Shown here one piece after another: positions 44,672-58,255 of a stretch of 64,000 nt of DNA (the first letter of the stretch is position 1; each line of letters begins with the position of its first letter). Under the pieces are notes generated by a model. The model saw only the letters and a program-made list of their open reading frames with translations, made no database searches and was not told where the DNA came from. Source of the stretch: Ciona savignyi (lineage: Eukaryota > Chordata > Ascidiacea > Phlebobranchia > Cionidae); NCBI GenBank assembly GCA_000149265.1, contig CH000074.1, positions 294,648 through 358,647 of the forward strand, read 5' to 3'. Made by a program: the position numbers and the translations under genes.

Positions 44672-47600
44672 ATGAGTTCAAACGTACCTTGGACAAATCA
44701 ATTTGACACAACGAATTTCTCTCCAGCGAATAACAGTGTTTTGGATAGTAATTGGAGAGCTGCAGCCGCAGTTAACACTCCTCAATCAAACCCATCTAGC
44801 TGGCCACAACTCGGTTCAGCTGCAGAGCAAGAAGCAACTGCAATGTCACAAACTCAACTCCAAACCGCTCCCAGCCAGGAAGACGCGGGTTGGAACACCA
44901 CTTCGTCCATCCCAACCACAAGTAATGACGTCGACCAAACGGGGACATCCGGATGGGGTCGAATCCCTGATACCGGGACCCAGGCGTCGAACAATGCAGC
45001 CCCCACAGGTTGGGGAGTCCCCACCGGCACTTGGGGCCAACATTCATCGAATATTGATGACGGAACGGCCGTTTGGGGCAAATCCAACGCTGCTCAACAA
45101 CCATCTGGTAATTGGGGTAACCCTGTCAATAAAAGTTCTGCAGAACCTGGTATACCTAGTGCAGCAGGCTGGGGTAGTTCAGAAACGCCTTCGAGCATAG
45201 CACAAAGCAATATGCAAAACCCAGATATTAATCAACAGTTGCAAGGCAATAATAACCCACAGCTTACCAATTCAAACCAACCTTCAACCACAAGCCAGTC
45301 GGTTTCATGGGCAAAAGCTGCATCAGCTGGCTTGCCTGCTGCTACAAATTCAACCGAAGCGAATTCAGGAGAAGACCAGGACAGCAGTGAGACTGGAGGA
45401 CCAAGTTCAGCACCTCCTTCTGAACCAGATCCAGTCCAGCAGCTTGTAAACTCGCACGAAGGCTGGGGAACCAAACCCATCCAACAAGGTACCAGTTGGA
45501 ATATAAGCGATCGTAACCCGAACCCTGTCAATGTGAACCCGAGAACCTATCCACCGGTAAATAACGGCACCGAAGCATGGGGCAAGCCGACCGCTGGACA
45601 AATGCCACCTAACCAAGGATGGAACGATGCAAATAAGTCCAGTGGATCAGGCTGGGGAGCGAATTATGGAGCGCTGCCTTCTCAACCTGCCGTTTCCTCC
45701 CAAAACTGGGGGGTTCCCCAGCAGCCAAGACCTGGTTTTATGCCGAACAATCCTAATGGGACATCAGGCTGGGGCGACCAACAGGGCCCGCAACGAAGTG
45801 CTGCAAGTGGAAGATGGAACGACATGCCAGGCCAAGCGGTGCAAAATAACTGGAGCGCTCCGCCCGTACCTCAGCACCCTCAAGGGGGTGGTGGTACTGG
45901 TTGGGGGGCTATGCAGCCTTCCACTGATGCCCAAAACAGCTCGAGCTGGGGAAATATGCCATCTGGAAGACCAATGCAGCCTAATAATGGTTGGGGAAAT
46001 GTTCAACCGTCCCCCCATTCGCCTGCAACAGATCAATCACAGTGGAGCAGACCAGATGCGATGATGTCTAGGCGAATGAGCAATGTAGATGACGGCACGT
46101 CTGCCTGGGGTGACCCAACCACGTATAACAAGGTCAACATGTGGGACAAACACAAGCAAATGAATGCACCGGACAACAACGGTGGAATGAACAGTCAGAA
46201 TGCAGGTAGTGGGGATGCAAAGGGCTGGGGGGTTCCTACAAATCAAAATCAACCCCCTTCCCCGAAAAATTGGGGAACCACCTCGCCAACGAGAATGGGT
46301 GGCGACGCTGGAAACTCTGGTTGGGGATTTAAACCAGTGCGTCCTGATAAACCAGGCACTGGTTGGGACAAGCCGGCTGCAGGAGGTGGTTGGAACACGA
46401 CAAGTAAACCAAGTGGTTGGGGACAACCTAATGAAGCACAATGGGGGCAGACGGATAATACTTCGAGTTGGGGCCAGCAAATGGGAAAGGTAAATAACAC
46501 ATCTTGAATACCTGACTTCATGAAGTGTAACAAAGTGTACATAGATATGTAAATCAAGGATTCTACGTTGTGTTCTAAGTTTTTCTTTTAGCACACTTGT
46601 TTATCCCACTTAGTTAGTTGATCACTGGCTAAAATAAAGAGCTTTTAAGTGTTTTTAACGAACTAGTTAAAGCAAATTTAGCGATCCTGCATGTACTACT
46701 ATTAAAGTTATCACTTCCTGTTGGTGCATTAAGAACAATTCCTAGTACATATATTTATTATAAATTATAAAGTAATATAAAGTGCAATGAATTGCCATGT
46801 TGTGTGGTTTAGAATGAATAACATATTCAATATTCATTGCAGAATGAAAATATGATGAAGAATATGGATTATGGTAAGATTAATTTTTCTGTTTTCATTA
46901 AATAAGATCATTTTATCATTAAATGTAAATGCATGTGTTCTGAGCCAATAAATGAATGTGTGTTACAGGACCGCGTGGAAATGCACCACAGCCCAATATC
47001 AACCAACAATTAAGAAACCCGATGCCACCGCTGTTACCTCCGCAGCTGCAGAATCAATTCCATCAGGTTTTTGTGTCGTTGATAACGCTCTAATCTATGA
47101 TTTCTCCATAACAATATTTCAACTTATTTGACATGTAGTTATCCCAGGATATATTATCTGCCGGGATTTTGTACTATTTTTAAACTTGTCACACTAATGT
47201 TGTTTATTATGTACTGCTTGAGCCATAAAATCGGAAGTATCAGTAGCCAGCTACTGTTCTGTTGTGTGCGTTACCCTTTGATTATACTACTGCCTGTGTC
47301 TTGTTGTGTATAGTGTGGCGTATATAAACACAAGCTTGGTGCAGATTCGCAATGCTGTTATGAATGGCGTCATACCCCAGCAATTCCTCAATCCACAAGT
47401 AATGACTCCCCAACACATGCACACACTGCTACAGCTCGTCAACAAAGCATCTGAGTATCAGAGGATGCAGTTGGAACTCAGAATGCTAACTCAAAATAAG
47501 GTAAACATAATGCATGTGTACAATTTGATGCTATTTATAACCCAAAATCTTTAGTTGTTAAAAATATTTTAAATTTTCTCATGTTAAGTATACGCTGTTA

Positions 47601-50600
47601 TAAAACCATTATCGTATAATTTACAATTTTTTTTTTAAATTTCGATTTCTAAATATGCATAATGGTAAAATTTCCACAGAGTGTATTGCCACCCATGCGC
47701 CAGCAACAAATGATCGAGTACACAAGAATAATGCGAGCCTGTCAGCAACAAATTGAAGTAATTGATAAGTATCACTTTAACCAATAATTGTGAATGGGTT
47801 TTCTAAACTTAAAAAGGATTCTACTACCGGTACTATTATTTGTAAAGGTGTATGCTTTTAAGTAATAGTCTAAGTATGCTTTTGAAATAAAATGTTTCTG
47901 TTCTGTATTAGCACAGTCGTTGTGTTTGTTCTAGTTTAAATCCATGGCTTTCTAATCCTGTTTGTTATTGTTCATTGTGTCTACAGTTATACACAACACT
48001 TATACATTTTCATATTCTAATCTACTGTTTTGCATTCATAGATGCAACGCAACACTATATTCCAAAACATGCTGCAAAAGACACAGTCCAACAAGAGTAA
48101 CGGCCCAATTGCCGGAATGGACCCGAATGGCCCACGATCCGCACAATCCATGTTGTCCCCATTAAACAACATGGCAAACCTTGGCCAAGCGTTACCACCA
48201 AATGTGCCCATGCCTAATAACAGGTTGGTAAATGTATTACAGGATAAGAAAATTATTTTATTTAGTTATTCGTAATTTGTTTTCATTTGACCAAAATTTC
48301 CACATAACACTGCTACTGTCTTTTCCAGAACTGGATATCATAAACACAACATATAGAAGAGGTTTATTTTTAATAACAAAATACACAAATTAGTATTTTT
48401 AATTGTATTATTTTTGAAATTTTTACTTAAAATATCTACGAAAATACATACAATAAGAAACCGCCCAAAAAAGACTATCGACTTTCCCCCTTGAAAAGCA
48501 ATCAGTAGACATGTGTATTACTATTACCTTCGATGTTCCTTGTGCTCATAGCTAGCTCTTACCCTTACTAATTAACCCAAATCCAGTGCTCGGTAACACT
48601 CATTTCTGTTTCATTCCATAAACTTCCATGAAAAAATTCTTCATTTGTTGAATTCCCATGAAAGGTTTTTTTGGTTATTATTTCTCATTTAGGGACACAT
48701 AAATTAGCCTTTACCGTTTTTGCATGTGTCCATGTAGCACTACAACCGTGCTACGTCCCTCTTTCCCCTGTGCAGCCATGTAACAAGGTTCTTTCAACAG
48801 GGAACAAAAATCACGTTTCATGCATAACTGGAAACGTCCCAACAGCTTGGACTACCCTCAAAATCTCCCCAACAATATGGGTTTCTTCCCCGGCCCTGGG
48901 GGCGATTTCAACGGAATGAGGTTTGAATCTCCGCAAGATGAGATGCCATCTCACCTCGATAAGCAGTATTACTCCTCAGATACAGGTGACTGGGACTTGT
49001 GTGCGATTCCGCTAGTTTTGTTTAAATCTGGTTAAAATCATTGATTTGAAAATCTTGACACTTTTAATATTTTGCTAAGCCAGCAGGTTGTATGGATTTA
49101 TTAGATTCCTAAATGCTACCCAATCTACTTTATTTGGAAGCATTAACAAAAAAGCTGTATGTGGGTAGGCCATTAAGCAAATATCCCCTGGATTTAACAG
49201 AAGTTTTTTATGGTTATAGTGGGGTTGCGTCAAATACATTTGTGACTGGATATTTTTTGCTCATATCTGTTCATATGTGTTAATTTTACATTAAACAAGT
49301 GTTGGGTTATGTAATATCAGTGTGTACGAATTCAGATGAATGAATAAACCTAAATTGCTAAGAGACATCACACATGATTTGTGGTATAAAAAAACTTATT
49401 TTCCGGGCACTAAAAGTATAACGCTGCCTAAGTGCAGATCCTACACAGTAGTTCATTTTTAGTAGATGCGATTTATCATGCACATTAGTTAATCATGATG
49501 TTCGGTGGCATCATAAAAACAGTGTGTGACAATGTCTAATCTCACTTCAAGAATAAATACAAGGAGTCTGTAATACCTTCACTGTATTTACCATTCTTCC
49601 AATTCAATACATGGGTTATAACATTGATTTAGATGCCAATAACAGAATGAGAAATGACAGAATTAAATTGACACCGATGTCAGTTCGACATATTGGTTTC
49701 ATATTAATCTACTCAGGTGCTGAACTGCATTTTTAATGGGTACATTTTATTTATAGATTGTGAATATGGATTCACGATTACTTGGTCAAATGAAATAATA
49801 ATGACAGCAGTCTTTATCTTGTATGCCAGTATGCCCCAAAAAAAGTTTTATCTTTACAGAAATTTTGGAAATTTTAAGAACTGTTTATTAAATATACTGA
49901 TAAAAAACACATTGTTTACAATATGATTTAACACCTTTTGCAGCAACTTTTTGTGTGAACTTTAAATAAAGAAATCTATTATTTAATTATTTTGGCATCA
50001 AAGGCACAAAAATAAAAGTTGGGAGTCAGTTGTGGTGTGTAGTGGGGAGATATTAAAGAATGCCAAACCAGCCACTTTTTTATCACAGCAATTACAATAC
50101 CAGCTGACGTGGATTCATTTTTAATTAACCTTCATTTTTTCCAGCTGCCAAAGCAGACGAAGCCTTGAACGCCATTTCCGCCGCTGAACCCACCTCAGAA
50201 CCCAGGTTAGCCAACACCTGCGTGCTTCTTGCAAAAATAATCTTTTATAACAAAAAATCTGTAATTTTCAAAAATATTTTAAATTTTCGCATGTTAAGTA
50301 TACGCTGTTATAAAACCATCAAATTATAATTTACAATATTTTTTTTATTTTTTTATTTCGAGTTCTAAATATGCATAATGGTACAATTTTTACACACAGT
50401 GTATTGCTATATTGTAATGGTAGCAGTGCTACATGGACACTTACGCAAAAAAAATGAAATAACATATTTTTAATTATGTGTTTCTAAAAAAATGTCGGTA
50501 TTCGAATCAGTTTGGGTTTCCAGAATTATTCTTCAATCAATAATATTGAATATAGAATTTTTTGAAATGCTCTTTTTTCTAGGAAGAGCATACAAAAACT

Positions 50601-53600
50601 ATTTTTTGTAGTAATATGATTAAAAACCTATATAATTGCACAAATTCTTTAGTGAAATAATTGTAATTTATAATTAAAATTAACATCAATGTTACAGAAA
50701 AAAATTCTAACGCTTATACTAATTTTGGATCAAAGTTGTATAAATACAACTTGTTTAGTTTTACTATATGACCTTAATTTTACTAAAATTAAATAATAAT
50801 TCCGAATATTTTCTATTTAAATTAAGTTCGAATTTTAATTATAAAATGGACCCCCCTAATTATGAGTTTATAAACATCTATGTTGCTCATCCATGAAATG
50901 TGCGAGGGAAAAAATCAAAACCTGACCAAATATGTGGATTTTCCAGAATATTTTTATTTTTACCGTATTTTTCGGTCCATAAGGCGCACTTTAAATCCTT
51001 TCATTTCCTCATAAATTGATCGTGCACCCTATACTCCGGTGCGCATAATGTGAATCAAGTACCGATAGCACTGTGTTGCCTACGCTCAAAACTAGTACCG
51101 ATACTATTATTAAACTACTGTACTGTAACGTTGCGTCTTATGTATGGACAAAAATGTAATCAAAGCAATTTATTGACAGTGCGCCTTATAGTCGGGAGCG
51201 CTTTATAGTCCGTAAAATTTGGTAATAAAACTACCAATTGAAATCCCTTGCACCCACCTAGAGCTGGGCGTAATTACGAAATTATGTTCAGTTAAATACA
51301 CCCCTACACCCACCCAGCAAACTGCCATGGACGATACTGATTCACACAATTCGCCCACCCACCCGGCGAATTTACCCAATTTTACTGATTCACCCAATTT
51401 TCCAGCAGTGCACTTGCCGACATTGGACCCCCTGAGTTCACCCCTGGAGTTCCATGGAAGGGATTCCGTAGGATTGACCCCGAATCTGACCCCGACATCA
51501 CCCCTGGCAGTGTTGCCATTGCAAAAACGATGTCAATTAACACTGTACGTGATGCAGACCAGGTAAGTTTATGTTGTGGAAATGGGTTAATCTCCATTAC
51601 TGTAGTAATCATGCTGGATTCCAGATGGTTAATTTGTGCCTTGTAATCATCTTTCCTGTAACCATGTCCGCATTTATGTAATAATCATTTACTTTGGAAT
51701 GCAACATTCTTTGCGTGCATTTCGGGCTATTTAACCCGACGTGTTACGCTTTATTTCCATTCACTACGATTTACTACCAAATACCTCCAATACAACAGTT
51801 TAAATTTTAATAAAGTCAAACACTAAACCCTGATTGCTTAAAAATTCCGTATATATCTCAATATTACAGATAAATTGGTACGAAATACACAAACACTTGA
51901 TTAACCATTTATTTCTACAATTTAGATAACTTTTTGTAGACTTGTGTACCATGCTTGGACAACTACTATAGTTCTAAGCAGAGGTCCCAGTTTTAACAAC
52001 GAGTTATGATGGTTATCGTTTGATGTCGTAAAACTGTAGACATCGCTTAAATCACATTGAACATAATGCATAATCATCTGGAGAGCCTGGGGGCTTTTAA
52101 TTATGCTGTTAACCACAATGTTTAGTTGATATTTGGGTGCAAAGTGCTACCTTTTCAAAGTGCTTTTTTTTCAAATGGTGGAGTTATTGTCTTTGATTTT
52201 AAGTTTAAATTATTGGTAATTTTAAGCATAATTTTATTCAAATTTGGTTTGCTTACAAGATAAGTGTGTACTTGGTAGCCATATGTATTTTGAAGATTGA
52301 AACTGCTCTGTCGATGAAAAGCTTTGATTTTTTTATACAAAAGCTGCATCAGTTTTTAACAATAGTACAGTTAACAAAAGGAAAAATGAGCTTAATGAAT
52401 ATTGTAGTTCTTAGTTACTCTTTCCATATTTTATTGCGTAAGACGCTATTTTTTTATAAAACAATAGTATTGCTACTGATTTTGAATGTAGGCAATAAAC
52501 AAAGCATAAAGCACTACCTGAAAGGCGAACAATCAATTTTTAAGAAAAAAAATGGATTTTAAGTGCGACTTATGGTCCGCACAGTAGCTACATATTACAA
52601 TACATTACAAAACCTACATCGCTGTAATGAAATGAAAAACGCAAGGGGGTTAACACACAGGCAATCGTCAGATCACCTCGCGCTCACCGTCGGTTACCGA
52701 AGGTATTGCAGTGTGTTGTGTATAATTCACATGTTTCTTTTATTTATTATAGAACCCAACAATCCGCTGGGGTTAGGCAATGTTCGTTAAGAGCCTTCCC
52801 CAAGGATACAACGACTCGCTAGCGACCAGTTTCACACCTACAACCTTTCGATTGAAAGGCGACGCACTAAACCACCAGTATAACCGTGCAATAATATCCA
52901 ATGTTACAGGTTCTCAAGCGAGAACGAAGTGCTCATTCTGAGTCGTCGACAGGAATGCAGAACAATGATGAAAACCCACATTCGGCGCATACTTCATCTA
53001 ATGCAGTCACCGATGCCATCACCTCAGCTATGTGGTCTACAGGTACATTGGTGCAACATGGTGTGTAGGGGTGTCCTACTCAGTTTTAATGCTAGGATTT
53101 ATTAAGATTTAAGAATTTTGATGTAGAATTTTAAACCGCTCTAAAATATATACTTACAAAATCACTGTCACTATTACAAAAAATGCTATTATGTTTCATT
53201 TTTGTATCAAAATTGAATAAACAAAACTAACTCTTTTTACCATGAGAACTTATTTTTTTTAAAAACAACAAAAGATCGCGCACCTAAAATATGGAAAAGG
53301 GCAAACAAAAATTGTGATATCACAAGATGAAAAATGATATTAAAACAATTTATGAAAATAAATGAGCACGGTCGTAAAACCTAATTTTATTTAAATTTTG
53401 CTAAAAACATAAATTTATTTGGAATTTAGATTTTGCTAAAAAATAAATTTATTTGGAATTTAAATTTTGCTAAAAAATAAATTTATTTGGAATTTAAATT
53501 TTGCTAAAAAATAAATTTATTTGGAATTTAAATTTTGCTAAAAAACAAATTGATTTGGAATTTAAATTTTGCTAAAAAATAAATTTATTTGAAATTTAAA

Positions 53601-56426
53601 TTTTGCTAAAAAATATATTTATTTGGAATTTAAATTTTGCTAAAAAACAAATTGATTTGGAATTTAAATTTTGCTAAAAATAAATTTATTTGGAATTTAA
53701 ATTTTGCTAAAAAATAAATTTATTTGGAATTTAAATTTTGCTAAAAAATAAATTTATTTGGAATTTAAATTTTGCTAAAAAATAAATTTTATTTTCAATG
53801 CTGTGAAACCTACTTTAATTGAGTTGTTGATCGCAGGAGCAAACGGGGCGTCTTCCACCACCACTGTGAGCCAATCCGCAACCCCACAGGACATGTGGAA
53901 ACTTCCGATCAATAACAATCAATCAATGTCACGAGCCCCACCCCCGGGAATGGGGGCTGCTTTCCGAACCCCCAAGGAACTTGCACCCACCTGGGACAAT
54001 GCTCCAAGTAACTCCTGGGAACAAAACTTGCCAAGAACTTCACAAGGTTCGTGGGGTAGAATGGAACATGGAACAGCATAATTGAAATCTTTATCCCTTG
54101 GTTATGAAAACAACATTCTAATAATACCAACATTCGTCAGATTAGCTCACGCCAGCAGTGCCAAGGCTATTGCAGTGTGTTGTATATTTTATACAATTTC
54201 TGTTTGTGATTGATATATTTAAATCAACTATAGCGAGGCAAGGTACACCAATCCCTTATAGAACTGACCAGAAAGTAGTCAGTGAGAAGGTCAAACCAAC
54301 CCTGATTTCACTATCCTACAACTGTACAAGAATAGTGTGTCAGTAGCTATAAACTGTAAGGTTTTGTAATCAAAACTAGTAGCTAGCTAGTCGGTTATGT
54401 TCTTGAGCAAGGGGCTCGCTTGACATGTTGGTTATTGGGATAAAATAAAAATGAAGTAACATCATAATTTTACACAACCCACTACAATAGCTGATTTGGC
54501 CTAGCGTGGGCATAAGATAATCTAACAATTGCATGTAATAACATTTGCATTTCATTCACGGGGTTAAACATGAAAACTTATCTTTGCCACCTGTATAGGT
54601 GGGAGCAATTGGAGCAGCCAACCACCACCACCCCAACAAGAGGAGGGATTGGGATCATGGCTTGTGCTTACCAACTTTAATCAGCAGGTACTGTGGTTTG
54701 TTCAATCTCCACTGCTAGAGTAGACCAAGTGCTCTCGAGTGTTAATACCGGAAATTATATTGACTGGTGCTTACCCTCATTAGTGAGCAGTGGTGTTTAT
54801 TCTATGTCACCCATACCTGCAGTTGGACTGTTGAAGTTAATACATAATGTTGATGATTATTTGAAAGTGTTGATCTCTCCGCTTTAATCAAGTCAGATAA
54901 TTTTGAGCAAAAATTGTTGTATGATCCAAACTGGTTGCTGACTAGTCAGTTGTGTCCTGGACAGGACGTTCTGACATGGTCTGATCCCAGTAAATAAATG
55001 GGTTGTATTGAACTTGTGGATCTCATTCATACACAATAAATGACAATGACACAATTACACAATGGCGTTGGGTGGTTTAATGATTACCCATTCAAAGGAA
55101 TAATGAATATCCTACGTCTGCGTAAAATAGGCTTAAGCAATATACATGCTGGAACCCACACGACAAGAAGTTTTCGACCGACCTGTAGACTGTACCATCA
55201 ACTGCAATGTGTCCCTTGCATTAGTGAATAAATATGTGGTCAAGATATTAAATACTATTTGTGTAATAATCCAGCCCACCAAGGGATTTATTTTCGCACA
55301 TCTGGCCCGCTGAGTAGAGAAGTTACCCACCCCTGGCCTATAAAGTCATTGTTGAGGCCACACTGAAAATTTGAACCATCATCTTCTTGATTTACTACAG
55401 TTCATGTTTCACTCAGGTGGACGTGTCGAGTGTGCGACAGTTGTGCATGCAGCATGGCACCATGGTCTCCTTCCAGGCCCACTACCCCATTGAAGGGATG
55501 GCTCTGGTACGCTATGCTTCACCTGACGACGCAGCCAACGCAAAGAAAGCACTCAACATGTACATGGCAGGCTCCACCATGCTAGTTGCTACAGTGGCTA
55601 CTGATCATGAGGTAATTTCTACTGGATTGTAATTAGACTAAGAAAGAAGTCTATTTTTCTAAATGTAAATGAAAAACAAGGTGCGACGTCATTTAAATGA
55701 GGCAAAATTTAGCGAAATAAGCGGCTTCACTAAGATAAGCTATACTTCTGTCAAGTTTATCCTGCTACAGCAGATTCAAGAAGCTGCATAAATGATAAAA
55801 AACATGTAGTGGTCATACTTTATATTGTATGATGCTAGCCCACATATACAGGGTTGGCACTAGGAACTGACGACTGAGTTCCTAAGAATATTGGTTTTTA
55901 CATTCCTTAACACTAGGTACAAGTGTATGAACTGCAGTATTCAATGTTGGTAATTAAGTTTGTGTCCCAGCTTGAATTAATACACTAGTAATGTATGCTT
56001 TGCTTTCCTACAATGCAAATTTGTACCAGAAGTCCTGGAAATGTCGTAGTAGACTGGTTTGGCATATTAAAGTTTAACTTATACAAAAATTTTGCAAAGG
56101 TCGCGAACTTTGCGAACGCAGCCGCCGGAGGCTCGTGGGGCAGTAACACGGGGAATCCCGGAAACCGATTCTCCACTGGGTCCACCGGGGGCTTCATGTC
56201 CCAACCCAGCCAACCCCCAACGATGGGTATTCCCCCCGACACCAACCCAGCCCCCTCGCAACCAGGCTCGCAGCTATGGGGGGGCAACACAGCGGGGGGC
56301 AACTGGTCCTCCAACTTCCCCCCCAATATGCCGTGGTCGGGGGCAGGAGGGGAGGATCTCTCGCGCATCATGAGCCCCATGCACAGTCTGTTGCCCGAGA
56401 ATCTCCTTGGAGGGGAAACCATGTAG
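44672..56426 (+). CDS. TNRC6: GW182/TNRC6 miRNA-silencing scaffold
   Basis: Binds Argonaute through GW repeats and recruits PABP and deadenylases in cytoplasmic P bodies. Fourteen exons join in phase: 44672-46489, 46843-46873, 46969-47066, 47345-47500, 47680-47757, 48042-48223, 48801-48985, 50145-50205, 51406-51562, 52910-53042, 53837-54046, 54599-54687, 55417-55611, 56100-56426, giving 1239 residues. Exon 1 alone encodes 606 residues with more than 20 GW/WG or related Trp motifs in a Ser/Asn/Gln-rich setting. Residues 607-790 are Gln/Met-rich. A PAM2 motif, [17 protein letters not shown], is at 871-887. The RRM spans about 1057-1131 and starts [10 protein letters not shown]. The C-terminal part keeps Trp motifs (LWGG, NWSS, PWSG) like those that contact CCR4-NOT. 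I saw no clear UBA domain. ATTAAA at 58103-58108 is a possible distal poly(A) signal. Confidence 0.93.
47555..47690 (+). repeat. Intron-to-exon segment duplicated at 50256-50410
   Basis: The end of TNRC6 intron 4 plus the acceptor and first bases of exon 5 (AGTGTATTGC). The partner copy lies in the intron after exon 8. Confidence 0.8.
50256..50410 (+). repeat. Duplicate of TNRC6 intron 4 end with broken exon 5 start
   Basis: Shares blocks such as GTTAAGTATACGCTGTTATA and AAATATGCATAATGGTA with 47555-47690 and ends ACACACAGTGTATTGC. After that, similarity to exon 5 stops. Confidence 0.8.
50961..51224. mobile_element. MITE with TACCGTATTTTTCGG ends
   Basis: Left end TACCGTATTTTTCGGTCCAT then AAGGCGCAC. 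The right end has GTGCGCCTTATAGTC, then CGTAAAATTTGGTA. Inverted-repeat non-autonomous DNA element in a TNRC6 intron; target duplication not clear. Confidence 0.7.
52642..52888 (-). repeat. SINE-A copy just upstream of a TNRC6 exon
   Basis: Reverse copy lacking the 3' tail; its head lies about 20 bases before the exon starting at 52910. Confidence 0.8.
53391..53795. repeat. AT-rich minisatellite, 34-bp unit, about 12 copies
   Basis: Unit begins AAATTTTGCTAAAAAATAAA and continues TTTATTTGGAATTT. Copies are nearly identical, with a few single-base variants (for example CAAATTGATTT for TAAATTTATTT). It ends about 40 bp before the TNRC6 exon at 53837. Confidence 0.92.
54352..54575 (+). repeat. 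SINE-A copy, diverged
   Basis: Blocks of the family in order (TAGCTAGCTAGTCGG, TTCACGGGGTTAAACATGAA) with many changes. It lies directly upstream of the TNRC6 exon at 54599. Confidence 0.6.
55150..55345. repeat. Possible hAT relic with GGCCCGC motif
   Basis: The right part CTGGCCCGCTGAGTAGAGAA followed by GTTACCCACCCCTGG resembles hAT ends. A similar GGCCCGCTGAGTCCGGCCCG is at about 18510-18530. Ends cannot be defined. Confidence 0.4.
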
Positions 56427-58255
56427 CAAGATGACTTTTATTCCTTAGTAGACGTGTCCTCTTTTGCCATTGTTGTTTTTTACGCACTTGGTGTTCCACG
56501 AACGACCCCCTATTACTTGTTGCCGTGCGATTTTTTTGGAACTCTTTTTATCAGCCCGTGGTATAGCTACACTGCTTCACTCATTATAGCCACCTGGCAA
56601 TTTTGTTCAAGAGCATAATTATCTACAATTTCCGTTTTAACTTTTATCGCCAGTTACGTTGTCGTTGCAGGAGTTATCGCCGCACAAGCGTCGAATACTT
56701 AGTATGCACAAATCATAAACCTTAGCCATTCGTATGGCCAAGCACAGGCTACGTTTTTGTCCCGTTTATCCCCTCTTACCCATTTGTATTGGTTGCAAAC
56801 TGAATGACTCCATTTTACCATCACACTAGTTTCAACCTATACGCATTGCATTAGCATATTCGATTGCTTTACCTTACACAATCAACTTTACTTCTGTATT
56901 TACTTCCTTTATCGGCCACGCCTTTCTCACGTTCGGTATGATTTACCGCGCTCGATGACGCAACGTCTGACGCGACGTTTGACGCAACGTTTGACGCATC
57001 GTTTGACGCCGACGCGACCACATTCCAACCACAACAAAAATCTTCGAAAACTATTCTTAAAACACTGCCCCGACGCTTAATTCGTCACACGAGCGACTGC
57101 GCTGTATAAGAGCGCCACTTCCAAGGGTGCACCTGATTTACCGCGCCACCACCGTCGTTATTGGGACGTCTGTAGTTTCCTAAATTGAGCAGTCGGCAAT
57201 CCACTGTTATTTTACCTACCACGATTGAAGCGATAATTTACCCTCGGATCCAGTTGTAATGCGTACGGTACGTTCTTGCTCATTTCACGCGCATTCACTG
57301 TTCGTTTATTTTTAAAACGCAGCAACTTCGGTCGAATCGTTGTGAAAGTTCGCGCTCGTGGTTGCTTGTTATCATATGGCCGTCAGATGGCGCAACTGAG
57401 TTGCTATGTGCAATTTCTCGTCCTACCCACGTCACACGCCTAATCCCCCCCCCCCCCCCCCAATTATTCCGACAGTGACGTATCCTGCGCGCAATTTCCG
57501 TTCGTCGCCATTTTCTTTCGCCGTCACGAGTAATTCCCACCGCGGACAATTTGCACACGGCACGTACACCGGCGACAATCTCCGACAGTGGGCGATGAAC
57601 CGAACACTGACTTCCTCATTTGCACTTCGTACAGCGGCGGACGAACCCTGGTCGCCTCATCCACATGTTGCAAATCATTCGAATCATCTCCGCTGCGTGT
57701 ATTCTCCGCATAAGTTCCCACGTGCTATATACGCTTGTGCGAGCCCTCCATCACCAGTAGCTCTCCTGGCATCCTCGCTTCGACCCGTGAATACGACTTG
57801 TGCATTGCTGTATTTAAGAAACAGGTGTTTTTGCTGTGAACGAAGTAGTGTGCCCCCCCCTATGTTGTTTCGCAGCGTATTATCCCCATATACTGATCCA
57901 TGCATCGAATGCTTCTCAACGCGCTACCTTGTTCCGCGCCGCGCATCACTATTCCTCGTCCATTTGTGACGTATTGCTTATTTCTGTGACGTCACTAAAG
58001 AACCGTGAGTACAAACCGAGCGAGGCAACTATTTCTCAAGTGCTTTTACCGTGATTTCGTTTTATCGCCAATCTTACTACTACCGCGATTATTACTGTTA
58101 TTATTAAAGTCGTCTGCGTTGCATTCACCAAGAAACCGACGTCTTGTTTTTATAGAATAGATGACTACAGCAGCGGGTTCTTTATATTTAATACGAAAAA
58201 CATAAAGTTGTATAAATATAGAACAATTTGAATATTATTGCATTGTTGGTTCGAT
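56427..58255. other. TNRC6 3' UTR and tail-to-tail junction with the SDR gene
   Basis: Contains short GACGCAACGTTT-type tandem units at about 56953-57018 and a run of about 17 C near 57446. A 187-codon open frame at 57406-57969 lacks homology. ATTAAA at 58103-58108 (plus) and at 58192-58187 (minus) are plausible poly(A) signals for the two convergent genes, so their 3' ends may nearly touch. Confidence 0.5.
56953..57018 (+). repeat. Short tandem repeat, GACGCAACGTTT type
   Basis: About five imperfect units of 12-14 bp (GACGCAACGTCT, GACGCGACGTTT, GACGCAACGTTT, GACGCATCGTTT). Confidence 0.75.

Noticed and set aside
44796..46594. Several frames of 90-185 codons on both strands over TNRC6 exon 1
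   Set aside because: They are shadows of the 606-codon GW-rich exon, whose low stop density in other frames follows from its codon make-up.
57406..57969. Plus-strand frame of 187 codons, Pro/Ser-rich
   Set aside because: It lies in the likely TNRC6 3' UTR. It includes a C-run read as proline, and GC-rich sequence opens frames on both strands. No homology or upstream context.
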